A stretch of 44,549 nt of DNA from CAYVBN01 sp964538565. GTDB lineage: Bacteria; Pseudomonadota; Alphaproteobacteria; Rhizobiales; Xanthobacteraceae. The stretch lies in assembly GCA_964538565.1 (NCBI GenBank), contig CAZIGW010000190.1, positions 1-44,549 on the forward strand, read 5' to 3'. The translations under genes were made by a program, and so were the position numbers. The stretch's first letter is position 1, and each line of letters opens with the position of its first letter. Shown here one piece after another: positions 8,999-17,748 of this stretch. Under the pieces are notes generated by a model. It did no database searches. It saw only the letters and a program-made list of their open reading frames with translations, and had not been told where the DNA came from.

Positions 8999-9535
8999 TC
9001 ATTGCGCGGCCGGATAGCCCAGGACGCCACCCGGCTCCGGGCGCGCGGCCTCCGTCATGCGCGCCGCCTCGATGTGCCCGGGGCCGAGGATGTGGAAGAC
9101 CGTCTCGCCCCGCGCCAGCAGGTAGTCGGCGATGATGCGCCGATGGCACCGCCACCACACGGCCTCCGCGCACATGACGGCGCAGCGCTGGTCGCGGCCG
9201 ATCTCCTTGAGCCGGTCGAGACCGCCGCGGAAGCCCGCGCCCATGGCGTAGTCGGCGAAATGATGAAAGCTCTCGTTGTGCCAGAACGCGTTCACCTCGG
9301 GCGCCACGTCGCGGCTGCGCCCGCGCAGTCCGCCGAGCGCCGCGACGTGTTCGTATCCGATGTGAAAGCGCGCGAGCGACTCCGGCAGCGTCTCGCGATT
9401 GTATTGCGGGTTGGTGCGCGAACGCGGAACCGTTCGCACGTCGACCACGAACGTCACCTCGGCCTCGCGCAGCATCCCGACGAAATCCTCGAGCGGATGC
9501 GTCGAGTGGCCGATCGTGTAGAAGGCATGCGCCAT
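8999..9535 (-). CDS. DUF488 family protein
   Basis: A 178-residue protein beginning MAHAFYTIGHSTHPLEDF, the typical start of DUF488 (YeaO-related) proteins. It has the conserved VVDVRTVPRSRTNPQYN and the Cys-containing AVMCAEAVWWRCHRRIIADYL segments; the last resembles an active-site or metal-site Cys/His cluster. Function is not established. It lies 60 bp downstream of the CoA ligase on the same strand and could be its distal operon partner, though DUF488 genes are widely scattered and the link may be accidental. Confidence 0.85.
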   Translation of the reverse strand: MAHAFYTIGHSTHPLEDFVGMLREAEVTFVVDVRTVPRSRTNPQYNRETLPESLARFHIGYEHVAALGGLRGRSRDVAPEVNAFWHNESFHHFADYAMGAGFRGGLDRLKEIGRDQRCAVMCAEAVWWRCHRRIIADYLLARGETVFHILGPGHIEAARMTEAARPEPGGVLGYPAAQ

Positions 9536-9595
9536 GCCATGCGATATAGGCGGCCGCGCGCGTCTTCGCGACGGCGGCGCCTGGCGCGCCCGCGC

Positions 9596-11242
9596 CTATT
9601 CGCGCAATGCCCTTCGGTCGATCTTGAGCAGCGTCGTGCGAGGAAGCTGGTCGATCGTGCGGAACGATTCGGGGACCTTGTAGGATCCGAGCGGCGCCAC
9701 CGCGGCCTTGAGTTCCTCGATCAGCTTTTCGCCCTGGGCAAAGCCCTCGCGCAGCACGAGATAGGCGCGCGGCTTGGTGAGCCCGTCCGCATCCTGAAAC
9801 GGGACCACCGCGGCTTCGCGCACGGCCGGATGGCGGGTCAGTGCCGCCTCCACCTCGGTCGGCGAGACCCACAGGCCCTTGACCTTGAACAGGTCGTTGT
9901 TGCGTCCGCTGAACCAGAAGAATCCGTCCGCGTCGAACGTGAGCACGTCGCCGGTGCGCGTCCATTCGCCCACGAACGTCTCGCGTGACTTGTCGTACTT
10001 GCGCCAATAGTAGAAGCAGGCGGTGCGGCTCCTGACCCAGGCTTCGCCCGGCGTGTCCGGCTCGGTGACGTCCTCGCCGTCGGCGGACACGAGCCGGATC
10101 TCGTAGCCGAAGATCGGCTTGCCGAGGCTGCCGCGCCGGAAGGCCTTGGGGCGGTTGGCGATCCACTCGTAGGTGACTTCCGAGCTGCCGATCGAGTCGA
10201 AGATCTCGACGCCGGTGAGAGCGTGGAAGCGCTCGAACATCTCGGGCGGCATCTTCTCGGACGCGCTGATCACCAGCCGGAGCGCCGGCAACCGCGTCGG
10301 CCGGCCCGCCTTCATCAGCACCTCGATGACGTTCTTGAGCACGGTCGGCACCGTGATGAGCTTCGTGACCCGTCGTTCGTCCAACGTGGCGAGCACGACG
10401 TCGGGCGTCGGCGGGCGGCGGTCGAGCACGACCGTCGCGCCCCAGTAGAGCGGGATCAGCACGCCGGGCCACAGTCCGTGCGTGAAGTATTTCTTCGATG
10501 TGGCGAACACGACGTCGTCGGCCGTGTACTCCCAGAACCGGCCCTGCCGCTCCGGGATCAGCACGAAGTCATGCGCCAGATGCGTGATGCCCTTGGCGGT
10601 CCCGGTGGTGCCGCCCGAATAGAACATGTAGGTCACGTCGTTGGCGTGACGCTTGTGTGGCGCAGGCGCCTGGGCCCCGCTCGTCAGGGCCGATTGCAGC
10701 GTCACCACGGCGCGGCCGGAGAACCTGGCCGCGAGATCGGCCGGCACCTCGCCGCGCACCAGAATCGTCTGCAGCGACGCCGGCAGGTCGTGCGCGATCT
10801 CGGCGAGCTTCGGCAGTTGCTCGACGTCGATGAACAGCAGCCGGACGGCGGTGTCGTGGAGAAAATAGGCGAGGTCCTTCGCCTTGTAGAGATCCGAGAT
10901 GACGACCGGCACGGCGCCGATCCGCACCGCGCCGAGCCAGACCGTCACGTAGTCGAGGCTGTCGGTGCCGAACAGCAGCAGGCGCGCTTCGGGCGGGAGC
11001 CCGACCGAAGCCAACGCCGCCGAGCAGCGCGCGACGCGATCGGACAACTGCGCGTAGGTGACCGCCTCGTCGTTGCAGACCATCGCGGTCCTGGCCGCGA
11101 CCGGCGTGTCGCGGTGGCGATCGATCAGCCAGCCGACCGGGTCGAGATATTCGGGAACATCCGGATCGCGCCACAGCCGCCACTCCTCCGTGTAGATGCG
11201 GTCGTCATAGGGCGTGCGCGTCCGCTCCACTGCATTGCTCAT
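9596..11242 (-). CDS. Benzoate-CoA ligase-type acyl-CoA synthetase (AMP-forming)
   Basis: A 548-residue adenylate-forming enzyme. The P-loop motif YSGGTTGTAKG is at about residues 207-217; the acyl-pocket/AMP motif SIGSSEVTYEW follows, then TGDVLTFDADGFFWFSG and the hinge GRNNDLFKVKG near 442. The catalytic C-terminal lysine lies in LLKIDRRAL. The architecture and short spacing resemble benzoate-CoA and 4-hydroxybenzoate-CoA ligases, which convert aromatic acids plus ATP and CoA to aryl-CoA. Start ATG 11242 is chosen over an upstream in-frame start at 11299. It follows a UbiD gene 123 bp upstream on the same strand, suggesting that the ligase activates either the UbiD substrate or its decarboxylation product. 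Confidence 0.85.
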   Translation of the reverse strand: MSNAVERTRTPYDDRIYTEEWRLWRDPDVPEYLDPVGWLIDRHRDTPVAARTAMVCNDEAVTYAQLSDRVARCSAALASVGLPPEARLLLFGTDSLDYVTVWLGAVRIGAVPVVISDLYKAKDLAYFLHDTAVRLLFIDVEQLPKLAEIAHDLPASLQTILVRGEVPADLAARFSGRAVVTLQSALTSGAQAPAPHKRHANDVTYMFYSGGTTGTAKGITHLAHDFVLIPERQGRFWEYTADDVVFATSKKYFTHGLWPGVLIPLYWGATVVLDRRPPTPDVVLATLDERRVTKLITVPTVLKNVIEVLMKAGRPTRLPALRLVISASEKMPPEMFERFHALTGVEIFDSIGSSEVTYEWIANRPKAFRRGSLGKPIFGYEIRLVSADGEDVTEPDTPGEAWVRSRTACFYYWRKYDKSRETFVGEWTRTGDVLTFDADGFFWFSGRNNDLFKVKGLWVSPTEVEAALTRHPAVREAAVVPFQDADGLTKPRAYLVLREGFAQGEKLIEELKAAVAPLGSYKVPESFRTIDQLPRTTLLKIDRRALRE

Positions 11243-11365
11243 GATGAGAGACCGTCGAGGAAGAGACCCCAGCATTGCCGACGGCGGCGCCGGCCGCAAG
11301 CGTCCGGGCTCGCCACCCGACCGGCAACCGGAACCAGTTCGGCCGATGCGCCGGCGCCGCCTGTG

Positions 11366-12895
11366 TCATGGCTTCGGCGGTTTCGGCAGCCCGAGCTCGG
11401 CGAAGCGCGCATAGGCCGCTTCGACGTCGTTCGGCTCCGGCCACACCAGCGGCGGAAAGCGCGCGCCGCCGAGGTCGGGGTCCGGGTCGTAGTCGAGGTT
11501 CATGGTGGCGTCGATCAGCACGCGGTTCCACTTGCCGGTGCCGAACAGCGCCGGATTGCGGTCGCGTCTTCGCGTCGAGGGGTCGAGCCCGGCGCCGAAC
11601 GTCGCCGGCATGATCACGATGTCGTTCTCGCCGGCGTTGACCCGATAGGCGATGGCCCAGTCGACCGCCGCGTAGTCGTGGATGTCGATGTCGTCATCGA
11701 CGACGGTCACATGCTTGTAGCGCACGTGTGCGGTCGAGGAGCCCCAGATCGCGTTCGCCACCTGCTTGGCCTGGCCGCGGTAGCTCTGCTTGATGCTCAC
11801 CAGCAGGTTGATGCCGGCGTGCACCGGCGGGCACCAGACGTCGACGATGCCCGGCACGCCGGCGCGCTCGAGCACGTTCCATGCCGCGCCCGTGCGCATG
11901 ATCGAGGAGCAGATCGCGTTCTCCGAATAGCTGCCCGGCAGCGTGCCCTCGATGCAGCCGCGCAGGATCGGATCGTTGCGGTGCGTGATGGCGGTGACGC
12001 GGATCGTCGGCTTCGGCGAGCGGTCGCCGGCGAGATACCCGGTGAACTCCGCGAACGGGCCTTCCATCGTGTAGGTCGAAGGATCGAGGCTCAGATAGCC
12101 CTCGATGACGATTTCGGCGCTCGCCGGAACGTAGAGGTCGACGGTCTCGCACTTGACGAGATCGACCGGCTCGCCGCGGATGCCGCCCATCACGTCGAAC
12201 TCGCACACGCCCTTCGCCACCGGCTGGCCGCCGGTGAAGCCGAGCGTCGGCTCCCAACCGATCGCCACCGCGACCGGCATCTCCTTGTGGCCGGCGTTCT
12301 GCCAGGCGGTGGCGTGATGGCCGATGTGCTGCGCCCGCCACATCAGGATCGGAATACGGTCGCGGCTCGCCAGCATGCCGCGATAGATGCCGACGTTCAT
12401 CACGTCGGTCGTCGGGTCCTTGGTGACGAAGGCGCCGTAGGTCAGGATGTAACGGCCTCCGTCCATGCGATTCCAATGTGGCGCCGGGAAATCGTAGAGA
12501 TTGACGTCCTTGCCGGTGACCACGTTCTCCTTCACCGGGCCGGTCTTGACGATGCGCGGCGGAATGCTGGCGTTGAGGCTGTTGCGACCGATGGTGACGA
12601 GTTCGCGCGGATGCGTGTCGGGCGGAAGCCCGAGCATCATGGCGACGCGCCGGTAGCTCGACAGGCCGTTGGCGAAGATGCGGCGGCAGCGGCTGTCGGG
12701 CTTGTTGTAGTCTTTGATGTTGTTGAAGACGAGCGCCGGGCCGGTTCCGGGCCCGAGCGCCAGCCGCGTGATGGTGCCGAGCTCGATGTTCCAATCGACC
12801 TCGCCGTCGATCTCGCGCAGCTCGCCGGCCGCTTTCAACGCCGCGATCCAGCCGCGAAGATCTCCAAAGGCGACCGGCTTCCGTTCCACGCTCAT
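11366..12895 (-). CDS. UbiD family decarboxylase, copy 1
   Basis: A 509-residue prenylated-FMN-dependent (de)carboxylase. NVGIYR (N167, R172) matches the metal-ligand Asn and catalytic Arg of the fungal ferulate decarboxylase Fdc1 pattern. EGPFAE (E278, E283) matches the catalytic Glu pair, with Ala in place of the usual Gly. The AEIVIEG segment precedes it as usual. The family decarboxylates aromatic, heteroaromatic and acrylic acids and needs the UbiX cofactor; a UbiX-type gene is 17 kb to the right. It starts at ATG 12895 and is the first gene of the leftward set with the aryl-CoA ligase. The exact substrate is not readable from the sequence. Confidence 0.9.
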   Translation of the reverse strand: MSVERKPVAFGDLRGWIAALKAAGELREIDGEVDWNIELGTITRLALGPGTGPALVFNNIKDYNKPDSRCRRIFANGLSSYRRVAMMLGLPPDTHPRELVTIGRNSLNASIPPRIVKTGPVKENVVTGKDVNLYDFPAPHWNRMDGGRYILTYGAFVTKDPTTDVMNVGIYRGMLASRDRIPILMWRAQHIGHHATAWQNAGHKEMPVAVAIGWEPTLGFTGGQPVAKGVCEFDVMGGIRGEPVDLVKCETVDLYVPASAEIVIEGYLSLDPSTYTMEGPFAEFTGYLAGDRSPKPTIRVTAITHRNDPILRGCIEGTLPGSYSENAICSSIMRTGAAWNVLERAGVPGIVDVWCPPVHAGINLLVSIKQSYRGQAKQVANAIWGSSTAHVRYKHVTVVDDDIDIHDYAAVDWAIAYRVNAGENDIVIMPATFGAGLDPSTRRRDRNPALFGTGKWNRVLIDATMNLDYDPDPDLGGARFPPLVWPEPNDVEAAYARFAELGLPKPPKP

Positions 12896-13206
12896 TCCGT
12901 TCTCCTCATCCCGTTCGGCGGCTTCCGCGACCCTTGGCCCATGCCGGACGAAAGATCCAGGTCTTCATGGTATCGCTTCGCAAGCGGGGGCGGCGTTCGC
13001 GGAGGCGGGACGCTCGAACACCGCTGGTCACGGCGTCGTCGCGATTCAGCAGGCGGGCAAAATCTTGCTATATCGTACGATAATGCTACTATAGCGTCCA
13101 GCACTTTGGCGCCGAAGGCGGCGTCTTGTGCCGATGCAAAGAGCCCGTCGGCGACGTTCGTACTTTGCCGACAACGGGGAAACAAGAATTGACAGGGGGG
13201 ACATCC
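12896..13206. promoter_or_regulatory. Divergent intergenic region with candidate TRAP promoter and palindromic operator
   Basis: This 311-bp gap separates the UbiD operon (leftward) from the TRAP operon (rightward) and holds no convincing gene. A candidate rightward promoter is TTGCTA (13065-13070), 16-bp spacer, TACTAT (13087-13092), each hexamer 4/6 to consensus. The first 12 bases of the spacer (13071-13082) are the perfect palindrome TATCGTACGATA, a natural repressor site. A G-rich ribosome binding site (GGGGGGAC) precedes the DctP start. The regulator is not identified; a GntR-type protein is possible. Confidence 0.5.
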
Positions 13207-14232
13207 ATGACGCACCGCCGATGGTCAATCGGACTTATCGCGACGAGCCTCCTGCTCGCGACTGCCGGCGGCATGCTCGCCACGGTGGCCGCCTCGGCGC
13301 AGTCGCCGATCACAATGAAGCTCGGCACCGCGACCCTCAACGACGGCCAGCATGAATTCCTCAAGCGTCTGGCGGCCGCCGTGGAGAAGGATTCGAACGG
13401 TCGCATCAAGGCGGAGGTCTATCCGGCAAGCCAACTCGGCCCCATTCCGCGCGAGATCGAAGCGGTGCAACTGGGGGCGATCCAGGGCTTCGTCAGCCCG
13501 GCCGAGTTTCTCGAAGGCGTCGATCCGCGGTTCCAGGTGCTCAGCGCACCGGGGCTGTTCAAGGACATGGATCACGTCGGACGCGCGGTGAAGGACTCCG
13601 AGTTTCGCCGCGAGTTCTTCAAGGTCGGCTCCACGCGGGGCCTGCGCGTTTCGGCCGTGTTCCTGAGCGGGCCGACCGCGGTGAACAGCCGCACCCCGGT
13701 CAATCGCGTCCAGGACCTCAAGGGCATGAAGATCCGCGTCATGGCTTCGCCCATGCAGATGGATCCGATCAAGCAGCTCGGGGCCACTCCGGTTCCGCTG
13801 TCGTTGGGCGACGTACTGCCGGCGCTGCAGCAGGGCGCGATCGACGGCGTGCTGAGCGTGCTCCCGGTGCTGGCGGCGATGCACTATTACGACGCCGCCA
13901 AGTACATCACCGAGACGAATCTCTCGTTCGCGGTCAGCACGTTCGTCCTCAGCAAGACATGGTTCGACCGCTTGCCGCCCGACCTGCAGAAGATCGTTGC
14001 CGACGACGCCCAGCGCATCGGCGACGACATGCATCAATGGGTCGTCGATTTCTACAATGCGAAGAAGAAGGAATGGGTCGCGGCCGGTGGCCAGGTGCTG
14101 CAGATTCCGAATGCCGAGCGCGCCAGCACGATGACGTCTCTCGTCAGCGTCGCAGACCGCGTGGCGGTCGCCAAGCCGAACGTGAAGGCGCTCTATGACG
14201 TGCTGGAAGGCGCGGTGAGGCGGACGCAATAG
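13207..14232 (+). CDS. TRAP transporter solute-binding protein (DctP family)
   Basis: A 341-residue periplasmic protein with a signal peptide (about residues 1-32, Arg-rich start, hydrophobic SLLLATAGGMLATVAA, cut after ASA). The DctP fold is visible in LGTATLNDGQHEFLKRLAAAVEKDSNGRI, a conserved GLRVSAVFLSGP region, and VQDLKGMKIRVMASP, which contains the Arg that binds the substrate carboxylate. It captures an organic acid for the DctQM membrane parts downstream. Start ATG 13207 is preceded by GGGGGGAC. It diverges from the UbiD/ligase set, so an aromatic or related acid ligand is plausible but inferred. Confidence 0.9.
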   Translation: MTHRRWSIGLIATSLLLATAGGMLATVAASAQSPITMKLGTATLNDGQHEFLKRLAAAVEKDSNGRIKAEVYPASQLGPIPREIEAVQLGAIQGFVSPAEFLEGVDPRFQVLSAPGLFKDMDHVGRAVKDSEFRREFFKVGSTRGLRVSAVFLSGPTAVNSRTPVNRVQDLKGMKIRVMASPMQMDPIKQLGATPVPLSLGDVLPALQQGAIDGVLSVLPVLAAMHYYDAAKYITETNLSFAVSTFVLSKTWFDRLPPDLQKIVADDAQRIGDDMHQWVVDFYNAKKKEWVAAGGQVLQIPNAERASTMTSLVSVADRVAVAKPNVKALYDVLEGAVRRTQ

Positions 14233-14336
14233 CAGCATGGGAACAGCCGCGCGTCCGCGCCGGGCGCGGGGAAATTGAACCGGGGGAGCATGGGTCCGCG
14301 ACGGGCAGATTCCGCCGCGACCGATCCGAAGAAGCG

Positions 14337-14822
14337 ATGTTGAACCTTTTGCTCGCGGCGGGCAGGCGGACCATACGTGCGGCGGAGGTCGTTTCCGCCG
14401 TGTGTCTGCTTGCCGCCTGCGCCATCAACTTCGTGAATATCCTCGGCCGCTACTTCTTCCACGCCCCGATCGTATGGGCCGAAGAGGTGATGCAGTTTCT
14501 GATGATCGCCGGCGTGTTCCTTGGCGCCCCCATGGTGACGCTCAAGCGCGCGCACATCAGCATGGACATGGTGCTGACGGTGTTCCCCCCGCGCGTCCGG
14601 CTGCTGCTCGATGTCTTTGCCCAGCTCGCCCTGATGGCGGTCGGCTGCACCCTCATCTGGCTCGCCATTCCGGTCATCATGCAGTTCGTCGCATTCGATC
14701 AGGTCACCGATGCGGCGGCGATCCCGGTGGCCATCCCGCAAAGCGTCATCCCGATCGGGCTCTTGCTGATGGTGCTGGCCGTCATCGTGCGGCTGATCGA
14801 GCTCAGGCGGGGCAAGGCATGA
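14337..14822 (+). CDS. TRAP transporter small membrane subunit (DctQ family)
   Basis: A 161-residue protein with four predicted membrane segments (about residues 18-38, 50-66, 88-112 and 132-153). FVNILGRYFFHAPIVWAEEVMQFLMI is the typical DctQ first helix pair with the conserved WxEE motif. It bridges the binding protein and the DctM channel. It lies 104 bp after DctP and 77 bp before DctM, looser spacing than usual but the same order as in known TRAP operons. Confidence 0.9.
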   Translation: MLNLLLAAGRRTIRAAEVVSAVCLLAACAINFVNILGRYFFHAPIVWAEEVMQFLMIAGVFLGAPMVTLKRAHISMDMVLTVFPPRVRLLLDVFAQLALMAVGCTLIWLAIPVIMQFVAFDQVTDAAAIPVAIPQSVIPIGLLLMVLAVIVRLIELRRGKA

Positions 14823-14899
14823 TCGGGTGCAATGTGTCCGCGAGCCGGCCCGGGCCTGGGCGGTCCGCGGTTCGGTCCTGACCGGAGCGGCCGAGCACG

Positions 14900-16177
14900 A
14901 TGCAACAGGCTCTTTTCGTTCTTCTGCCGCTCGCGCTGCTTCTTCTCGGCTTTCCGATCTTCCTGATTCTGCTCGCGACCGCGCTCGTGATCCTGCTCGC
15001 GGTCAGCGGCATGCCGGCCGAAGTGGTTCAGACCGTCATGTTCGGCAGCCTGGGAAGCTTTCCGCTCGTCGCCGTGCCGTTCTTCATCCTGGCGGGCGAG
15101 ATCATGGGACAGGGCGGGATCGCCCGGCGGATCGTCGCCTGGGTGCTGTCGATCGTCGGCGGCGTGCAGGGATCGCTCGCGCTCGCCACGATCGCCTCTT
15201 CGGAATTGTTCGGCGCTATGTCGGGCTCGGCCGTCGGTTGCGTGGCCGCGGTCGGCCGCCTGCTGTTTCCGGCCCTGCGCGACAACGGCTACGGCGAGCG
15301 CTTCTCGGTCAGCGTCATCACCTGTTCGGGCGCGATCGCCATCATCATTCCGCCCTCGATCGCGATGATCATCTATGCGGTCACCGCGCAGCAGTCGCTC
15401 ACGATCCTGTTCACCGCCGGGATCGTTCCGGCGATCCTGATCGGCATTCTCGAAGCGGTGTTCGTCCTGGTCTACGCCCGCGTCCGCATCGTTCCGATCA
15501 CCGACAAGGCGCGTTGGCGCAACATCGCGGTCGCCACCAAGGAGGCGGCGTTGGCGCTCGGCACGATCGGCGTCATCTTCGGCGGCATCTACGGCGGCGT
15601 TTTCACTCCGACCGAGGCGGCGGGAATCGCCGTCGTCTATTCGGCGTTCCTGGCAAAGTTCGTCTATCGCGAGGTCACCTGGTCGGACCTGTGGCGCATC
15701 ACGCTGAGCGCCGCCGGCCTGACGACGCAGATCCTGCTGATCGTGGCGGCCGCCGGCGTCTATTCCTGGCTGTTGACCACGAGCGGAATTCCGCAGGTCG
15801 CGGTCGAGTTCATCCGCTCCCTCAACGCCGGCCCGGTCGGCACGCTGCTGCTGATGAACGTCGTTCTGCTGCTGATCGGCAGCTTTCTCGAGCCGCCGGC
15901 GGCGATCCTCATTCTGGCGCCGCTGTGCGTGCCGATCGCCGAGAGCATGGGGGTGAGCCCGATTCACTTCGGGGTGATCTTTGCCGTCAACCTCAGCATC
16001 GGCATGTTCATGCCGCCGTTCGGGCTCAACATCTTCGCCGCGCATCTGATGTTCAAGACGCCGATCACCGAGATCTACCGCGGCGTGGTGCCGTTCGTGC
16101 TGATCAATCTCGTCGCCCTGATGGTGATCACCTACGTGCCGGCGATTTCGATGGCATTGCCCGACTTGCTGAAATAG
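14900..16177 (+). CDS. TRAP transporter large membrane subunit (DctM family)
   Basis: A 425-residue protein with about twelve hydrophobic segments. Family motifs include VPFFILAGEIMGQGG, SGSAVGCVAAVGRLLFPAL, IIIPPSIAMIIYAV, GGVFTPTEAAGIAVVYS and NLSIGMFMPPFGLN. DctM couples sodium or proton flux to solute uptake. It ends the TRAP operon and converges on the alpha/beta hydrolase gene. Confidence 0.93.
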   Translation: MQQALFVLLPLALLLLGFPIFLILLATALVILLAVSGMPAEVVQTVMFGSLGSFPLVAVPFFILAGEIMGQGGIARRIVAWVLSIVGGVQGSLALATIASSELFGAMSGSAVGCVAAVGRLLFPALRDNGYGERFSVSVITCSGAIAIIIPPSIAMIIYAVTAQQSLTILFTAGIVPAILIGILEAVFVLVYARVRIVPITDKARWRNIAVATKEAALALGTIGVIFGGIYGGVFTPTEAAGIAVVYSAFLAKFVYREVTWSDLWRITLSAAGLTTQILLIVAAAGVYSWLLTTSGIPQVAVEFIRSLNAGPVGTLLLMNVVLLLIGSFLEPPAAILILAPLCVPIAESMGVSPIHFGVIFAVNLSIGMFMPPFGLNIFAAHLMFKTPITEIYRGVVPFVLINLVALMVITYVPAISMALPDLLK

Positions 16178-16197
16178 CGGCGGCTGCGCTGTCCGCG

Positions 16198-16215
16198 CGG
16201 CAGGTTCGACTGCCG
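16198..16215. terminator. Small hairpin between convergent genes
   Basis: CGGCAG-GTTCGA-CTGCCG lies in the 60-bp gap between DctM and the leftward hydrolase gene. The stem is only 6 bp and has no T-run, so it is at best a weak, possibly bidirectional terminator. Confidence 0.35.
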
Positions 16216-16237
16216 GACGACGGCGCCGGAGCCGTGT

Positions 16238-17149
16238 TCAGCCGAGCCCGTGTTTGGCCAGAAATTCCATCGTCAGGCGGAAGCATTCGTCGGGCCGCTC
16301 GATCTGCAGCAGATGCCCGGTGCCTTCGACCAGGTCGTAGTCATACCCCCCCTCGCGGCCGAGGGCCTGATTGGCGGCCGCGGTCGCCGGCGCGCCCTTC
16401 TGGTTCGGATCGGCGCCGATCAGCTTGACGGGGCCGCCGAAATCCCTGGCCATGGGCCAGAGGTTCAAGGTCATCGCCTCGGCGTAGATCGCCGCCTCGT
16501 TCTCGGGCGCGCAGACGAGGACGAAGCCCTCTCCGGCCGGATCCTTGCGCAGCACCGAGCGCGCCATCAGCGCGTGCACGCCCGGCACCCAGTTGCGGGT
16601 CGCGCGGGATTGCAGGTAGTCGTTGGTGAGGTCGTCGACGGAGGCGAATTTCCGCCGCCGGTTGGTGGCGAATTCGACCAGGCGCTTTTCGAACGTCTCC
16701 ATCGCCGCGTAGTTCGGATGGCCGGGCGGTGGGACGTCCGGCGGATCGAACAGCACGAGCGCGTCCCAGCGCCAGCCGACCTCGATCGCGTGCTTCATCG
16801 CCGTGCGCGCCGACATCGAGTGAAAGATGCCGACGGACTTTTTCGATCCGAGGCGAATGTTCACGTCGGTGATCACCCGCTCGAGGTCGCGCGTGAGTTG
16901 CGCATAGGTGTGGTTGGACGGCTCGACCGGAACATTCTGCCCGTGATTGCGGAAATCGAAGATCATCAGGTCGTATCGGTCGAGCAGATGCCGCCAATAG
17001 GGAAAATAGGCGTCGACCGCGAAGCCGTTGCCGTGCGACAGCAGGATCCGCGCGCCTTGCGGATTGCCATGCCGTCGGACGCGGATTTTCGCGCCGTCGT
17101 CGAGATCGACGTCGAAGGTCAGCGTGGGCGCGGGCAGTTCAAAGGTCAC
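16238..17149 (-). CDS. Alpha/beta hydrolase
   Basis: A 303-residue alpha/beta-hydrolase fold protein. The oxyanion-region HG motif is ILLSHGNGFAVDAYF (about residues 35-49), the first acid region follows at DFRNHGQN, and a late His is in EGTGHLLQIERP near residue 280. The nucleophile elbow reads GIFHSMSA instead of the common G-x-S-x-G, with Ser retained but the following Gly replaced by Ser. The family splits esters, lactones or C-C bonds of ring-cleavage products. Start GTG 17149 follows GGAG at a good distance. It is downstream of the Rrf2 regulator and GNAT genes on the same strand. The substrate is unknown; a role in the neighbouring catabolic genes is inferred from position only. Confidence 0.85.
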   Translation of the reverse strand: MTFELPAPTLTFDVDLDDGAKIRVRRHGNPQGARILLSHGNGFAVDAYFPYWRHLLDRYDLMIFDFRNHGQNVPVEPSNHTYAQLTRDLERVITDVNIRLGSKKSVGIFHSMSARTAMKHAIEVGWRWDALVLFDPPDVPPPGHPNYAAMETFEKRLVEFATNRRRKFASVDDLTNDYLQSRATRNWVPGVHALMARSVLRKDPAGEGFVLVCAPENEAAIYAEAMTLNLWPMARDFGGPVKLIGADPNQKGAPATAAANQALGREGGYDYDLVEGTGHLLQIERPDECFRLTMEFLAKHGLG

Positions 17150-17222
17150 CGAGATTCTCCGGGAATGCTGAAAGTCGTGATGCCGGCAGGCGATTGACAG
17201 CCTGATCGAAGCGCCCGTGTCC

Positions 17223-17717
17223 TCAGGACATGGCTTTTTGCGAGGGCCGCCTGGCCGGACGGGGTGAAGCGGTCTCGCGCGGCTTCGGCGCTGGCTCCGC
17301 AGGCGGACGTTGCGCGGCGCGGCGCGCGTTGTTGATGATCGTCTGCACGGTGACCGAGCGCAGCGTCGCCGACATGATGCGATCGACCTCGTGCAGCACC
17401 CGGCTCAATTCGCCGGCGAGCGCGTTGCCGTCCGGCACGTTCTGGCCTTCGTCGTTCGGCCAGCGGGTCTCGAACAGGCAGATGATGTCATAGAGGGTCA
17501 GGCGCTTGGCGTTGCCGCAGAAGGTGAACCCGCCGCCCGGTCCGCGCGCCGAGGTGACGATGTTGGCCTTGGTCAGCGCGTGAAGAATCCGGACCAGGTG
17601 ATTTTGCGAGATCCGGTAGGAGTCGGCGAGTTCCTGCGCACGAATCTGCTCGTTCGGGCGCGAGGCAAGCTCGATCACCGCCCAGATCGCATATCGTGTG
17701 GCTTGCTGCAGTTTCAT
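17223..17717 (-). CDS. Rrf2 family transcriptional regulator
   Basis: A 164-residue protein starting MKLQQATRYAIWAVIELA, the typical Rrf2 N-terminus, with a winged helix-turn-helix (IRAQELADSYRISQNHLVRILHAL, then ARGPGGGFTF). Iron-sulfur Rrf2 proteins such as IscR and NsrR carry three Cys in a loop at about residues 90-106; here that loop (RWPNDEGQNVPDGNALAG) has none, so it probably senses something other than an Fe-S cluster. The last 30 residues are Pro/Arg/Lys-rich and likely disordered. ATG 17717 is preferred to a TTG at 17735. It lies 31 bp after the GNAT gene, and it may control the neighbouring divergent operon. Confidence 0.87.
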   Translation of the reverse strand: MKLQQATRYAIWAVIELASRPNEQIRAQELADSYRISQNHLVRILHALTKANIVTSARGPGGGFTFCGNAKRLTLYDIICLFETRWPNDEGQNVPDGNALAGELSRVLHEVDRIMSATLRSVTVQTIINNARRAAQRPPAEPAPKPRETASPRPARRPSQKAMS

Positions 17718-17748
17718 GCGTTGCGGCCCGTGCAAGAGACCCGGTGCG

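Noticed and set aside
10223..13192. Rightward open frame of 989 codons over the ligase and first UbiD genes
   Set aside because: Antisense to two well-recognised enzymes; no family motif seen in it.
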